A stretch of 64,000 nucleotides of DNA from Morchella semilibera (Eukaryota; Ascomycota; Pezizomycetes; Pezizales; Morchellaceae). The stretch covers positions 992,001-1,056,000 of the forward strand of contig WBVU01000018.1 in NCBI GenBank assembly GCA_009192285.1. Direction: 5' to 3'. Position 1 is the first letter of the stretch; the number at the start of each line of letters is the position of its first letter. The notes beneath the pieces are model-generated. The model did not search any database. It was given only the letters and a program-made list of their open reading frames with translations, and had not been told where the DNA came from. This document shows positions 1 through 11,685 of this stretch, piece after piece. A program made the translations under genes and the position numbers.

Positions 1-1509
1 AGTTCCAAGCGCTATTGAACTCCTAATGGCTACAGACCGAGTGAGCTGTCAAGTTTAAATTCCACGCTCTCCAAACGAGAATATATACTGGACGCACTCC
101 TGGGGGTTGAGCGGGTGTATGGCTAACTTCACCCAAACCCAGAAAAGAATCAAACGCAACCCTCAAGAACAGATAGCTATAGTACTCATTGCAAGAATAT
201 GGAGGACCTTTTTAATTACCATTCACTAAGAGCGTTGTTTTGTTGGACCCGGACCCCAAATTTGTAAGGAGTAAGTCGCACCCCCAGGTTAATCATACAC
301 CTAGGAGTGCGTCTGCATGTAGCATCCTCATTTCCTCTTGGAATTAGCTTACAACAAGTTTTATAACACCAGGCTCAGAAGAACGCTGCGATGCGTAGTA
401 GAAGTAAAAATAGTTACCCTATTGGGCAAATCTGGTGAGCTTGAACAACTTTGTGGCGTTTTTGATAGCCTAATGAGGCTATGAGTATATCGTTTCGAGG
501 ATACTACATGTAGTTCAGTCACCATGTGTGAAATATACTCACTGAGAACATTATCAAAAGACCTGTTGTAAGCACAAATTGATTGTGCACAACAATATAT
601 ATTTCAACAACTTTCCAAACCTAAGGCAGGCTTGAAGTATCAATCAATCAATCAACCTAAGGCAGGCTGTCCAGTTCCAAATAGAGGTTAATCACGTGAT
701 ATCACTCGTTAAAAATTCCTATTGCGACACCCGTTTCGTCTTTCTTTCGCTGGTTCCCGGCTCTGCTTCAGTAACGTTTTTGAATCCTATACTCTAACAC
801 CCTATGCCATGGTCATGGGTTAATTTAGTTTATGCGTAGACGGCCATGTTTGGTCATTTGAGAATATATGTACTCTATCTATGATGTGCCTTTTTTTCCC
901 CCTTACCTAGATCATCTTAGGAAGATCTATTCTAAAGCATTTCCGGGGCTAATAACGTCCACATACGGCTTTACTGGAACCCTGTTCTCTTTGGCCGTGG
1001 CTATGGATTGTTCATGACTGCCTGTTGAGATATCTCCCCCCCTAGGCTAGCCAAAGCCTTCTAACAGGGAAATATACAATAGTCCCTGGCATATTAATTA
1101 CTATAGACATATTGGCTTTGTAGTAAACTATAAAACCCTTTCCGCCGATATAATATTTAATTAGTAATTCTCCAAGTATCTATTAGATTAATCATAAAAT
1201 ATCACTCGTCGAAGTACGAACTGTGTTTGAGTCTCAGCAAATGTTTCTACTGAGGGACTAATTGTTTAGCAACAACAAAAACTACAAATATTTCTGTTAT
1301 GGGTGCCGGCATGAACCACTAGCTTGACACCAGAGGCTAGTGGCCTCAAAGCAGAGGTCGTGATACACGTACACAAAAACTTGAAGCTAGATCATCAATA
1401 CCATCGTAAAACCGAAGGGCTGTTGGTGAAGGTAATGTATAAAGGCTGCCTTCTAATCAATATCAAATCAAAAAGACCTGAACCCAAGAAACTAACTATA
1501 TACATGCGG
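1..1509. other. gene-free stretch
   Basis: No convincing coding region, RNA gene or element is visible. The stretch is moderately AT-rich with frequent stops in all frames. It holds one TACATGTA palindrome (505-512) and a short direct repeat (618-632 and 654-668). Confidence 0.6.
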
Positions 1510-1923
1510 CTAGCTACACCATAAGACAAATATCGATCCTGTGAAGAGAGGTACAGCAGCAACAGCTAGTATAATGCATATATAAGGTGAGAATAAAACT
1601 ATTAATGGAAAGTTGACACAACCAGGCGCTCCAAGTAATGACAAAACAAAGATGCTTAAAAAAAAAACTCCTATCCGGGGCCCAACTGCCATTTCCAACC
1701 CCCGATACTTTCTGGCTTCAAAGCCTAACGGGTACAATATAAAAGCACTTAGACAAAAGAATGGGTTAATAATATCAGCCTTATGGAGGTATTCACAGGA
1801 ATCCCAAAATAGACTGCCAATCCTTTGAAGCGAAAAGAAAACCATATACAGTCGGCATACAGGAATAGGAAGTACAAACTTAAAAACACCAGAAAGCCCT
1901 GGCTTTAGGTATCTGTATGACAA
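1510..1923 (-). CDS. doubtful small hydrophobic protein, 137 aa
   Basis: I do not recognise this protein. The reading frame is open for 137 codons and strongly hydrophobic, with about three stretches that could cross a membrane: around residues 10-30, a middle segment, and two closely spaced segments in the last 50 residues. It lies 76 bp beyond the stop of the NTF2-like gene on the same strand, so it could also be part of that gene's 3' flank. No splice sites or upstream exon were identified. It may be a real orphan membrane protein, a relic, or chance; the coherent hydrophobic pattern is the only argument for it. Confidence 0.25.
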   Translation of the reverse strand: MSYRYLKPGLSGVFKFVLPIPVCRLYMVFFSLQRIGSLFWDSCEYLHKADIINPFFCLSAFILYPLGFEARKYRGLEMAVGPRIGVFFLSIFVLSLLGAPGCVNFPLIVLFSPYICIILAVAAVPLFTGSIFVLWCS

Positions 1924-1999
1924 CTAAAAATCACTGGGATAATTACTCTATAGCATTATAGCATTTCAACAGGCGTTAAGCATCCACCTTCCACCTACC

Positions 2000-3650
2000 T
2001 CAAGGCGTTCCATAACCCCAGATGTTATCTTTTGGTGGTTGGGTTTGGCTTCTGGTGGGACGGATTGGAAGGTCGATCGCCTGTACTGGCTGGTTGGGGA
2101 CTTGATCACCGTAGTTCCACTCTCGGCCTTGGGATTTACGTGTGCCGATACCGTCGCCAGCAATGTTGATCCCCGCCGTAGCCTGTTCTCTTCCAAATGC
2201 ATCAAAGAAGCCACCACTAGGGCTATCATTCTCACCCCAGTGTCCTGAAATGTTGTCGAGTGCGGCTTTTCTCTGGGCTGGCTTCTTGACGCGGGGCCCT
2301 GCTGGGGACTCATCGGTGATCTCGAAGTGGGAATTGACATCGGAGCGGCCGATGCCAGTTGGCTTCATTCTCGCGGCGGTTTCAGGAGTGTCTGCATCTT
2401 TTATCGAGTGTGTTTCGGCACCTCTGCGAGGGGATACCTCCCTGGCAAGTTTAATCGGCTCTGGTTTCTCATCGTCACTCCACCCAAAGTGTCTCTCATC
2501 GTCCTTGCGATGTCTCAAAGGCCTTTTCTCAGGAGTAGTAAAATCTTCGAAGTCCCATGAAGACGAGTGTTTTGATTTCTTCGTTAACATGGCTGGGGCA
2601 GGCTGTACTCTTTCTTCGGGTTCATCGGTGAACTCAAAATGCTGATACTTCTTTGGGTCGAGAATGACGGTGCGTTCTACATTCTTAGGGGTTTTCTGGT
2701 TTTCGCTGCCAATCTCAAAGGTACGCTGCGCGGCGAGTCCACTTCCTTTACGTGCGATAAATGCCTCGGGCCGCTTCTGTATCGGCTCCCCATCCTCGTT
2801 GGTACCGATGATTTCAACAAGATCACGGCTTTGGGGTTTCGCAGAGCCGCGAGGAGCAATCGCTGGGCCCTTGATTCTCTCTGTATCATCCTCTTGGGGT
2901 GTGAAAAGTGACAAACTGCGGTGAGGATCTCTTGTTGGATTTGTGGTGTTACTTGCAACGGAGGAAGCTGAACTCTTCCTCGTTCCGGCGCGCGTTCTAT
3001 TGCCGCTCACATTCTGGACAGTTACAGTAGCGGGTTTGGGTTCGCCGGGAGCATTTGTAGTACCGGCCACTGATGTCCCCACGAGCTTACACTGGTCACG
3101 GCCATCCTTGATGGGCCAGTTACGTCCGTTACGACCTATAACGCCGATTTGCTTTAGAAGGCATGACTGGTCCCAGTAAAGACGAATCTGCTTGATAAGC
3201 CCATCTTCAAAATTGACGATGTGGATCTATAATAAAGCACATTTATTAGCCCCCATGTCAGTGCACAACTCTAACCGCAAGCCATCTACGCAATCGGCCC
3301 ACACTTAGATAAGTAATCATCACGAAACACTGGAAACATACAATTGGCGCCATAACGACCTGATCGGCCAAGAAATTATCATCCAATGCAGGCAGATAGT
3401 TACCCCCACTACTGATAAATTCTATCTCTGTCTCCATTTCCACAACTAGCGAGTCGCCGTTCTCAATAGTGGAGAGCGGCTTTTCGATGCGCTTCTTGAG
3501 AAAGGTGGGTTCGCGAGTAAGGTACTTTAATATGTCTTCAGAAGAATTAATGGTGATGAGGGTTGTGATGAAATGCATCGATGGAGACTCAAATAGCGCC
3601 TTTGAATCAGGAGAGGCTAGAAACCTCATGTAGGCTTGTTGGAGAGACAT
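2000..3650 (-). CDS. NTF2-like domain protein with disordered repeat tail, 511 aa
   Basis: Two exons are inferred: 3650-3342 and 3226-2000. The intron (3227-3341, 115 nt) starts GTATGT and ends TATAG, and the join is in phase 0. The first ~150 residues read as an NTF2-like fold of the kind found in an uncharacterised family conserved across Pezizomycotina. Landmarks are LDDNFLADQVV in exon 1 and IHIVNFEDGLIKQIRLYWDQ across the exon 2 start. The remaining ~360 residues are low-complexity with loosely repeated acidic modules: HFEFTDE, SSWDFEDFTTPEKRP, HFGWSDDE and HFEITDESPAG. It ends in WGYGTP, as family members do. From memory, database names link it to mRNA export or NTF2; that function is not shown. 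Start chosen at the first ATG of the conserved N terminus. Confidence 0.85.
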
Positions 3651-6611
3651 GATGAAGTAATAAAAGGCAGTAGTCTACCGACTGATAGCTGATTTTGGTT
3701 TACCGCTTAAAGGTGGCAGAAATTCCAACGTCTTGAGAAGGGATGAAATTGTGGGATGGAGAATTAGAGAGGGGCTTTAGTAGAGTAGTATGAAGAGCTG
3801 CAAAAAGCTGTGATTATCAAGACAGACCAGCTGAAGGGTAGCAAGTGCGGTAGAACTAAGCACACAAAGCAGCGAGGAAGCAAATGGTTGGGGGAGCAAA
3901 TAGGGAAGTAGACAAAGAAGGAGGGGCAAGGAAGGGATGAAAATAATTTGAAGGAGATGAATTAGAAGCGGTAAGGAAGCTGTGATGCTCTAGGCAAGGG
4001 TTAGGGATAAAGTGTCATGTATCGCCAAGCTGTAACTTCCCTAAGATATGCAGGTACCAACTGCAACAGGAACCAACTCTACCTCTTCCACCATTACCCT
4101 ACATACGCGTAAGTCATACAAGTTGCCTCTATTACTACATTGTATTCCACACAGTGCTTGTGTTTGAGCAACACACACGAAGGTACGTACATACCTCAAG
4201 CGTTGAGTCTTTTTTCCTTTTTTCCTTTTTCTTTTTTTCTTTTTCCTCTTTCCTTCCTGATTTCGAAGATCCGTCAGGCAATTCCCGACGAGACCTACCC
4301 AAATCAGATAATTAAAAAATACCCGCCCTAGTTCCTCTCCCCCCTGAGAGTCCAAGTCGAATATAGCCAACATACCTACAGAGATATTTTACCCCTTCGC
4401 TTACGGGGGGGAACCCCAGAATCTGCTTCTTAAACAAGGGGTCGGAATCCAGATATCGATTACATAACAAGATAATGAGCACCACCCTAGACCTATGAAA
4501 AGATGATCTTGTGGTTCCAATCTAACATCCTCCTGAAAGATATATATGCGGGGTAGATACAGTTCATGGGATGTAGGAAATATTGCAGTGACGAGTGAGA
4601 GAGCATGATAAAACAACCAATTTCCACGCAACGACTGCCAAGAGGCCATAGCACCCTCCACGGATTTTGCCGAGCCTACATAGCTAACTCAAAAATTAAA
4701 GGAGCGAGTCCCAGAAGCTTAGTTGGCTCGAACTTAGGGATTAACTCCTTAATTAATCAAGCCTTCAAGATCTGTTACTCTTAAGCTCATAGCGCTTCCG
4801 AACTCAACTGCTATTGCATACACAGAAAAAAATCGCCAAGGCTACCTTTTTGTATGGCACACAATAGTGGTTGTGTTCAGAAACCTCATGGGTATCCGGG
4901 TAGGTACAAACCCGAAAGCTTTGGCTTGTGTGACCAGTTTTTGGGGGATCGATCGGCGCCAATTTGGATCTAGAGTCTTTTGCGCAAAAGGGTCTAATAT
5001 CATGTGGCTATAAACAGGAGGTTAGCGCTTAATTATCCGAAAACAACACGCTCGCGCTAATAACTAAGAAAAAGAAAGAAAGAAAAGCCCGAAATAGGGA
5101 AAGTCAAAGAACAACCGTGTACGCCCTTAAAGGCTAAAGCAGAGAAGGTCAGGCCCTAACAAGCTAGCGACCAAGAATCCCGGGTACACACGAACAGAGT
5201 CCGGCAGAGTTATTGCACCCTGCATGACTCGAAACGCGCCTATGGATGTGTACTTAAGCACATGTAGGGGATAGGATTGAGGTCTTGAGATACAAGCATG
5301 TAAATACTAAGGACAAATACTCTAGAAGTAAAGAGGGGGGGTGGGTATTAAAACTTGCCCCACACTTGTAGTAGCTTGATAACGATAGAAATATAACCGA
5401 GTGATATTACATGAACATAAATCTGTAGGGTGGTTTGCGCCATGATATTAGTGCTGAGATAATTCGCGCGCTAAGGTAAGCCGCAACGTCCTAACAAGCA
5501 TAAGTTTTTGGCTCATCCATGCTACAAATCGCGTAGAAGTACATGTACTCAAGTAATGTATATGTAAGTACATGTAGGTTTTACGAAAAGCATTTCTTAC
5601 AAGAGCTGCCGAGACATGCTTACGCGGCGTTCGCGGAGGACCGGCAAAGACCAGTTTGTGCTTGACAAACTGATTGGCGGAGTTTGGAGGTGCGGATGAG
5701 TATTAGTAATATTCTTCCTTATACCTACATGTAGTACTACCAAGCTTTGATTGCTCTATGTATGCCCAAATAGGGCAAATGATTATTTCCCCGACAAAGG
5801 ATATCTGCCTTATATCCGAATGGTGCCCGCCAGCACCCGTTGCTCCCGGGAATAGAGTACTCTGTTGACAGGTATGGCTGTAATAGAGGTGTTGCAGCTC
5901 TCTCTGTCCTAACGTATATAGGTAAGTACCTGTTGCGATTGATCTAATGTGTGGTCCTCCACCCCTGTAGACAATTCCGTGGTAATCTATATCCAGAATA
6001 ACGGTAACACGGATTAAATTATTAGCCTAGAGATACGTACATTTATCGAGATTGTACCTACTTGTATTTCCCTACATTTACATAGGGTAGCTTAACCTGG
6101 AGGCGGAGCACATACGAGTAAACTCGGGGTTATATATGCGCCAGCCTACGGTACTGTGCCCTACTTGCCCTGTTGCTTCGTCCAAAGTCGGGTATGAACA
6201 AATGGCAGACTCACGTCTCTAGCTCTGCCGAGATTCCGAAGTGATGGTGCTAATGCCGATAGAGTACGTATGTATCTCTTGGTATCGGAGTGATTTAAGT
6301 CCTAATATTGGACTAGAAGTGAGAATTAAGCGGCCTACATGTGGAAGAAGTTCGATAGGCTTCTCGATTAGTAGAATCACAGGAGATGTTGTCGGTTTGT
6401 TGGTACACTTCCATTTTCACCTGCATCAAGCAGGGGTAGATGGATGAACGTGGATCGTCATATGTATGTACCGGGGTGTAAGGGTAAGTCTGGAGACGCT
6501 CTGGTGGTTGGTCGAGAGTTATGCAAATCGTGATTGGATGATATAGGGCCAAGACAGGACACCGCCACTGCCACGTACTGGGAGGGGGAGGAGGAGGGAG
6601 GAGGAGTCCGA
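3651..6611. other. 3 kb gene-free stretch
   Basis: No gene is supported. The first ~400 bases upstream of the NTF2-like gene are purine-rich on the + strand (promoter side of that gene). A T/C-rich tract lies at 4205-4256. Three TACATGTA palindromes occur at 5540, 5569 and 5726. Lysine- and phenylalanine-rich reading frames over the T/C tract are composition artefacts. Confidence 0.6.
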
Positions 6612-6613
6612 TA

Positions 6614-6812
6614 CCATGAAGTTCAACCCATGAAGTTCAACCCGTGAAGCTCAACCTGTGAAGCCCGCTCACCCCCGTTCAATCTGTGAACCCCGTTCAC
6701 CCTCGTTCCACGAACCCATTCCACGAACCCGTTCCACGAACCCGCCCCACGAACCCGCCCTACGAACCCTACCCCACGAGCCCTGTTCGACCCTGTTCGA
6801 CCCTGTTTGACA
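6614..6812 (+). repeat. left terminal repeat array of the transposon
   Basis: Two kinds of tandem short repeat lie side by side. The outer ones are four units of the type ATGAAGTTCAACCC. The inner ones are about six units of the type CCACGAACCCGTT, followed by three units of GTTCGACCCT. They match the complement of the right-end array and are candidates for multiple transposase binding sites. Confidence 0.75.
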
Positions 6813-6814
6813 CT

Positions 6815-7942
6815 ATGAGACAAAAAGGAACACGGTCTGATCATCATGAACCTGCAAATATTAGGAATAAGGAAACAACAAGGGATGAAAGAGTTAGAGT
6901 TATAGCTTTAAGAGATGCTGGCAAGAGCTGGAGAGAGATAGGTCGTCTGACTGAGATAGATTTTCGTACTTGCCAGGGAATCTATAGACGTGCCAGAGCA
7001 AATGGAACACCTACCAACAGAAATAGGAGAGGAAGACCACCTATTTTTAATCTGGCAGAGAAGGAGAGACTACGAGAGTTTGTAACCAGAGATAAAAGAA
7101 CAAGAAGACTACCGTGGCAAGCAATCATCGAGGAGATGGGATATGCTTGTTCAGTTAAAACTCTTCGTGATGTTATGGCATCCATGGGTTACCATAAGAG
7201 ATTACCCCGCAAGAAGTATAATCACTGCTTGTTTTTAGGTTTTCTATGCTTACATATATATAGATGGGGAATAAGACCAGATAACTTAATCAAACGGGTT
7301 AGATGGTGTCAGGAGAGATTACACTGGACCTACGATGATTGGTTTAGAACAGTCTGGACAGATGAATCTATTTTCAACACAGCAGGATTTGGTCACCGTC
7401 CTTGGGTCACCCGTAGACCAGAAGAAGAATATCATCCTGACTGCCTCGATGAAACCTGGGAATCAGGAAGGAAAAGCACGATGATATGGGGAGCATTTTG
7501 TGGAGGAATGAAATCTGAATTGGTATTCACTCCTGCTGGTGTTACTATCAGCTCCCGTATCTACAGAGATCATGTCCTAGATCCTCACCTTATTCCTTTC
7601 TGGCATCGTACCTGTGAAGAATATGGATGGACTCAAGTAGTAGAAGATAACGCTCCTGGTCATAAAGGATTATCCATCATCTGTCGACAGATTAATGAGG
7701 TGGAGACTCTTCAATGGCCTGCACAGTCACCTGATCTTAATCTTATCGAGGCTTTGTGGGCAGATATAGAGACTGAACTAGGAGAAACCTTTGGATTGAT
7801 ACGAGATATAGAGGTTCTGAAAATAATAGTCAGAAATGCTTGGAATAATATTACTGTAGATAGATTAGATGAGTTGATTAGAAGCATGCCTAGAAGACTA
7901 GAAGCAGTTATTGCTGCTGGGGGGCATGCTACTAAATATTAG
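6815..7942 (+). CDS. Tc1/mariner-type DDE transposase
   Basis: Start chosen at 6815 (MRQKGTRS) because the in-frame codons upstream only translate the terminal repeat array. Domains in order: helix-turn-helix around KSWREIGRLTEIDFRTCQ, a GRPP hook, a second helix-turn-helix (LPWQAIIEEMGY...VKTLRDVMASMGY), then the DDE core. The acidic residues are in WTDES, VVEDNAPGH and SPDLNLIEALW. I count 33 residues between the second Asp and the Glu, one fewer than the textbook DD34E of Tc1. Bases 7216-7263 look like a 48-nt intron (GTATAA donor, CTTAC branch, ATATAG acceptor). Removing it closes a 16-residue hydrophobic insert and restores family spacing (KKWGIRPDNLIKRVRW). Spliced length 359 aa, normal for the family. 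No breaks seen. Confidence 0.88.
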   Translation: MRQKGTRSDHHEPANIRNKETTRDERVRVIALRDAGKSWREIGRLTEIDFRTCQGIYRRARANGTPTNRNRRGRPPIFNLAEKERLREFVTRDKRTRRLPWQAIIEEMGYACSVKTLRDVMASMGYHKRLPRKKYNHCLFLGFLCLHIYRWGIRPDNLIKRVRWCQERLHWTYDDWFRTVWTDESIFNTAGFGHRPWVTRRPEEEYHPDCLDETWESGRKSTMIWGAFCGGMKSELVFTPAGVTISSRIYRDHVLDPHLIPFWHRTCEEYGWTQVVEDNAPGHKGLSIICRQINEVETLQWPAQSPDLNLIEALWADIETELGETFGLIRDIEVLKIIVRNAWNNITVDRLDELIRSMPRRLEAVIAAGGHATKY

Positions 7943-7957
7943 ATAGATAATTATTGT

Positions 7958-8074
7958 AGGTGTTCGTGGTTTAGAACGCCTGTTCGTGGACGGGAACACC
8001 TGTTCGTGGACGGGAAACACCTGTTCGTGGGCGTGGATTCATGGACATCGGGTTCATGGACGTGAGCTTCATGG
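7958..8074 (-). repeat. right terminal repeat array of the transposon
   Basis: About four units of GTTCGTGGACGGGAACACCT-type repeat are followed by three units of TTCATGGAC-type repeat ending at 8074. The order mirrors the left array (inner GTTCGTGG, outer TTCATGG), as expected for inverted ends made of iterated motifs. Confidence 0.7.
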
Positions 8075-8076
8075 AC

Positions 8077-8593
8077 AGGTGTGGCTTGGACTTCAGGGGG
8101 GTGTCTCCGTATTTCTTTCCCTCATACAAATTGCTGGCTCGGCGTCACTTGCTATTGGGTCCTGCACCGGAGCCACTCGTGGCACCATAGTAAATCGGCC
8201 TATCAATCCAAGCGTCTCGGTATTTTAGGTGCACACCCGGTACCGTTGCGTTGCGTGCGCGTCTTGCGGGAGGCGCAGTCAGTCATGCTCCTTTTGTGTG
8301 ATGGCGAGACCTTTCGGTACGTCATAAAAAGCATATATTAGAGTAATAAATAAAGAGCTCGTCAAAGAACCCCACCATCTCAGCATACAAAGGTAAGGTT
8401 AGTACTACGGGGCGAGGGACTTTTCTTTAGCCATTCTACTCTACCTTTATCCTCATCAATCTACCCGTCTTAGCCATTTAATTTGAGGGGAAAAGTGGCT
8501 CTATCTTTCTCTGTTTTCAGCCTCACAGCTTCAACATCTCGTCTACATACTAGTAACCGCATCACCAACAAACAATCTACATCATCGTTCGCC
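8077..8593. other. short intergenic stretch and 5' flank of the PX gene
   Basis: No gene seen. The last ~150 bases are pyrimidine-rich with several CATC/CTAC steps, which fits the 5' leader of the gene starting at 8594. Confidence 0.5.
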
Positions 8594-11500
8594 ATGGCAC
8601 ACCCAGAAATCTCTGGCCTCTCAATCAATGGCGGCAAGAATAAGGATAATACTTTGACGGGGAAACAAGAGCACTGTTTGTTTACAGCTCCTATATTTAC
8701 CCCGCTTTAGTCGTGCTGACCTGAGATAGATTTGAAACGGGAACTTATTGGTAATCAGGTCAGATTCGAGATTACAGAGCTTAACTCTCCTACTGCGCTT
8801 CAGCGATTCGGCGCCCCATTTAGGTCACCGCTTGGAGAAGTTGCTCCCGTGGATAGCGAGTTGCCGATTCTCAGATACATCTTTGTGCATCATGTTCGAA
8901 AATTCCCGTTCCTCAATCAAGCGAAAGAGAAGGAGTTTTGGCAAGATCGGCTACAAGTGGTAGGTTGGTATTGCGCTGTTGGGTGCCAAATTTAAAATTA
9001 ATGATGAAATAGTTCCTTGAATCATTTGCAAACAAGCGCATCTCCTCATCCGAAGACCGACTGGAAGAGACCAAACGCCGCAAACTCGCCCTGAAGTGCG
9101 AGAAGCTTGTAGAACTAATGATGAACTCTGGTATTCCAACAGCATCTGGATATGAAGAACGGGTAGGGTTTGAAGAGATCGAGGCAGCCGGTGGAGCAGA
9201 CAGAGCAGCCCATGAAGGCGGCCTATTGGTAAACGTGCCAGAAGGAAACTGGATTAATGGATGGGACGTAAATGTTGCTTCTGTGAGGAAAATAAGTGTC
9301 AAGAGGACCGTTCGACATCACATACATGCTGTACGTAAGATCCTGCACGCAAAGGCCCAAAATAACAGCCATGCTAATTTGGGAGCCATTAGGAGTTCCT
9401 TCTTCGCACGAAAAGAGTGAATCAGCCAGATGTTGTAGTAGGCCGCAGATATGGTGCTTTTGTACGGCTGCACAAAGAGGTAGATGAACTGCTTCCTTGA
9501 GATCTTATCCTAGATGTTAATAGCCCACAGCTGCGACAAGAAATTCCAGGAAAAGTCCTACCGCCCCTTCCTCGAAAATCCGAAAGCTCCTCTGCATCTA
9601 CCTATCTTTCTCAATCTACAGCCGATGACCGCTCCTCAATATCCTCTAGTTCAAGTTTGACATCCTCATCCGGTGACTTACACCCGAATAATGGGAACGT
9701 CTCGAAAACCCATGGCCGCTCGCAGTCTCTTGGATCATCACTGGGGTCGTCGCTTGGTCTTAGCAGAAGTCGGAATGCGTCGCGAAGCTCTCTTGACCAC
9801 CCCCCTATAGAGCTTTGGCGAGAGAACCAAAGGATATCATTAAGAGCTTTCTTGAGAGCATTGTTGGGAGACCAACAGATTGCTAAGAGTAGGGCGATGG
9901 CAAAGTTTTTGCTCGACACACCGATCACACTGAACGCGGAAGAGAGAGTTGATGAAGAAAGAAGGAGGGCGATGGATAAGATCCGGATCGAAGAACAAAG
10001 GCGGTTTACGAAATTGCAAGACAGAGGGCAAGGGAGTTAGACGTTTATATGGAGAGTTTTAGGAGGGAGATCGTTGAATCAAGTAATTATCCAACCATCA
10101 CCCTGCAAATGTCGTGAAGTGCTAATTCCCTCCCCTCCCTCAAAAAAAGATGGCCTTACAAAACTTTTTGCGGAAATTAGGGAGAAGGATAAGCTTGAAG
10201 ATCTCTCTATCCAATACAAAAAATTTGCCGAATGGCTCCGTATCGAGGTTGCGGCAACAATATATCATCTATTTCTCGCTGAGGACAACTCCAGCGAGCT
10301 CTTTGCTCAAGGGAAAAGAATTCATTCACTTATTCCTTACACTGTTCTGAAAAACGTTATCCGTATCGCCAATCCTGCTGCAGTCATGTCTGGTGTTCTT
10401 GATTTATTTCTAGCCACACCTTTCGGATCAAGATCATTGATGCAGAGGGTTTTAAGTATGGCTATTGGAGATGGTATCAAACAGCTCCAGAAAAGCATCG
10501 ATTCCTTAACCTTGGATATCTCCGATCCAGTTTTCTGTACTAAACTGAAAGGGTTCACAGAAGCAGATGAGGAGGTTAAACAACAAATTAGAGAGGATGC
10601 AGCGGCAGATGGCGTGGATATCATAGTTGCAATCCTCAGGAGCGAGTATATTCAACCAGAGCTAGAACCAAAACAGATTGAGGTAGTTTTCAATGCCTAT
10701 GTTGCATGGAATAACGCAGTCGAAAATGTCATGGATGACATGAGAGCATCTGCTCAACTATTTGCGCACCTCAAACAGCTACTCAAATTATATACACGTC
10801 AACGCGATAAGAACATGATGCTGGAAATGATTGGAGAGCCTGTAACCCTGCAGCTATTTAGGGACCTGTTCACCATCTTCTATGAGCCCCTCATTCGCGT
10901 TTACAAATCTGCAAATGTCTACAACTCTGTCACCGATTTTGCCGTATTTGTCGACGACATGATCAAGGTTGTAGAGAAAGCACAAAACCAAGACATGTCA
11001 AGCGATCCTAACCAGACTGTTCAATCATTTATAGACCTCTGTGCAAGGCATGAAAACAACTTCTACAAGTTTGTTCATGAAGTACATATTCACGATGATG
11101 GACTATTCGAGAATCTCATGGGATGGCTTGAAGGCATTCTCAGTTTTTTGAGGAAGGGGCCCGCAGGAGGTGCACTTGATATGAACGAGCTGATGAGGCA
11201 CGCTGTTGATACTGGTGTGGTTGATGGCAATAAAGCAAAGGAGGAGATAGATCAGTTGATTAAGTGGCAAGCGAGAAGGAGAAAGTGGCATGAGGACAAG
11301 ACGAGACAGAAGATGGCCACCGCCGGCGAAGACCAGTCGGCCTGGTTGTCAACCGGACCCGAAAACCAGTTTAGCGTTGGTGATTTTGGTATCGCTGCTG
11401 TATGTGCCTGAATACCCATTTTCTAGTGTGTAGATCTGATACTAATTGACCTTGTTATAGGATGACATTGATGACCTCAATAACGTCGATGAGGATGATC

Positions 11501-11685
11501 TATCCGACGACGAAGATGAAAGCGACGATCAGGCAGACCCAATCGAAGCCGAACGAAGGAAACGAAAGAAGAAGCAAGATCACCTCAGGGCTAGGGCAGG
11601 CGAGCCCGAGAAACCGGTGGTAACGGAGGTGTTAAAGTTGAAGGGGCATTTTCTGTTGCAACTGAGGCGGGTGTTGGCTGGTTAG
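8594..11685 (+). CDS. PXB-PX-DUF3818 protein, about 914 aa, one frameshift
   Basis: Seven exons: 8594-8675, 8730-8959, 9013-9330, 9393-9479, 9531-10082, 10150-11399 and 11461-11685. Introns are 51-67 nt with good donors and branch sites. The order matches fungal PX proteins related to yeast YPR097W: an N-terminal PX-associated (PXB) domain (EHYLKRELIGNQ... to LQVFLESFANKR), a PX phosphoinositide-binding domain (EFLLRTKR...GRRYGAF...LPPLPRK), then the long helical DUF3818 region (SNGLTKLFAEIREKD... to WHEDKTRQK) and an acidic/basic tail. Such proteins bind phosphoinositide membranes; the precise role is unknown. In exon 5 the frame shifts at 10004-10006, where TTT stands for an expected TTTT: upstream reads EEQRRF, downstream YEIARQRARELDVYME. 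One extra base makes the total 915 codons, exactly in frame. Confidence 0.88.

Larger units (their letters stand above)
6612..8076 (+). mobile_element. Tc1/mariner-type DNA transposon, apparently whole
   Basis: A single long transposase frame is framed by two arrays of short repeats that are inverted relative to each other. The left outer end reads CCATGAAGTTCAACCC from 6614; the right outer end reads CTTCATGG at 8067-8074. Left-inner copies of CCACGAACC answer right-inner copies of GTTCGTGG. A TA precedes the left end (6612-6613), but no matching TA follows the right end, so the exact borders and target duplication are uncertain. There is no in-frame stop in the transposase, so the copy is young or still competent. 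Only one copy is in this window. Confidence 0.85.

Noticed and set aside
4041-4373. Lysine-rich open frame (-) near 4.2 kb
   Set aside because: It only translates a T/C-rich tract; no conserved motif.
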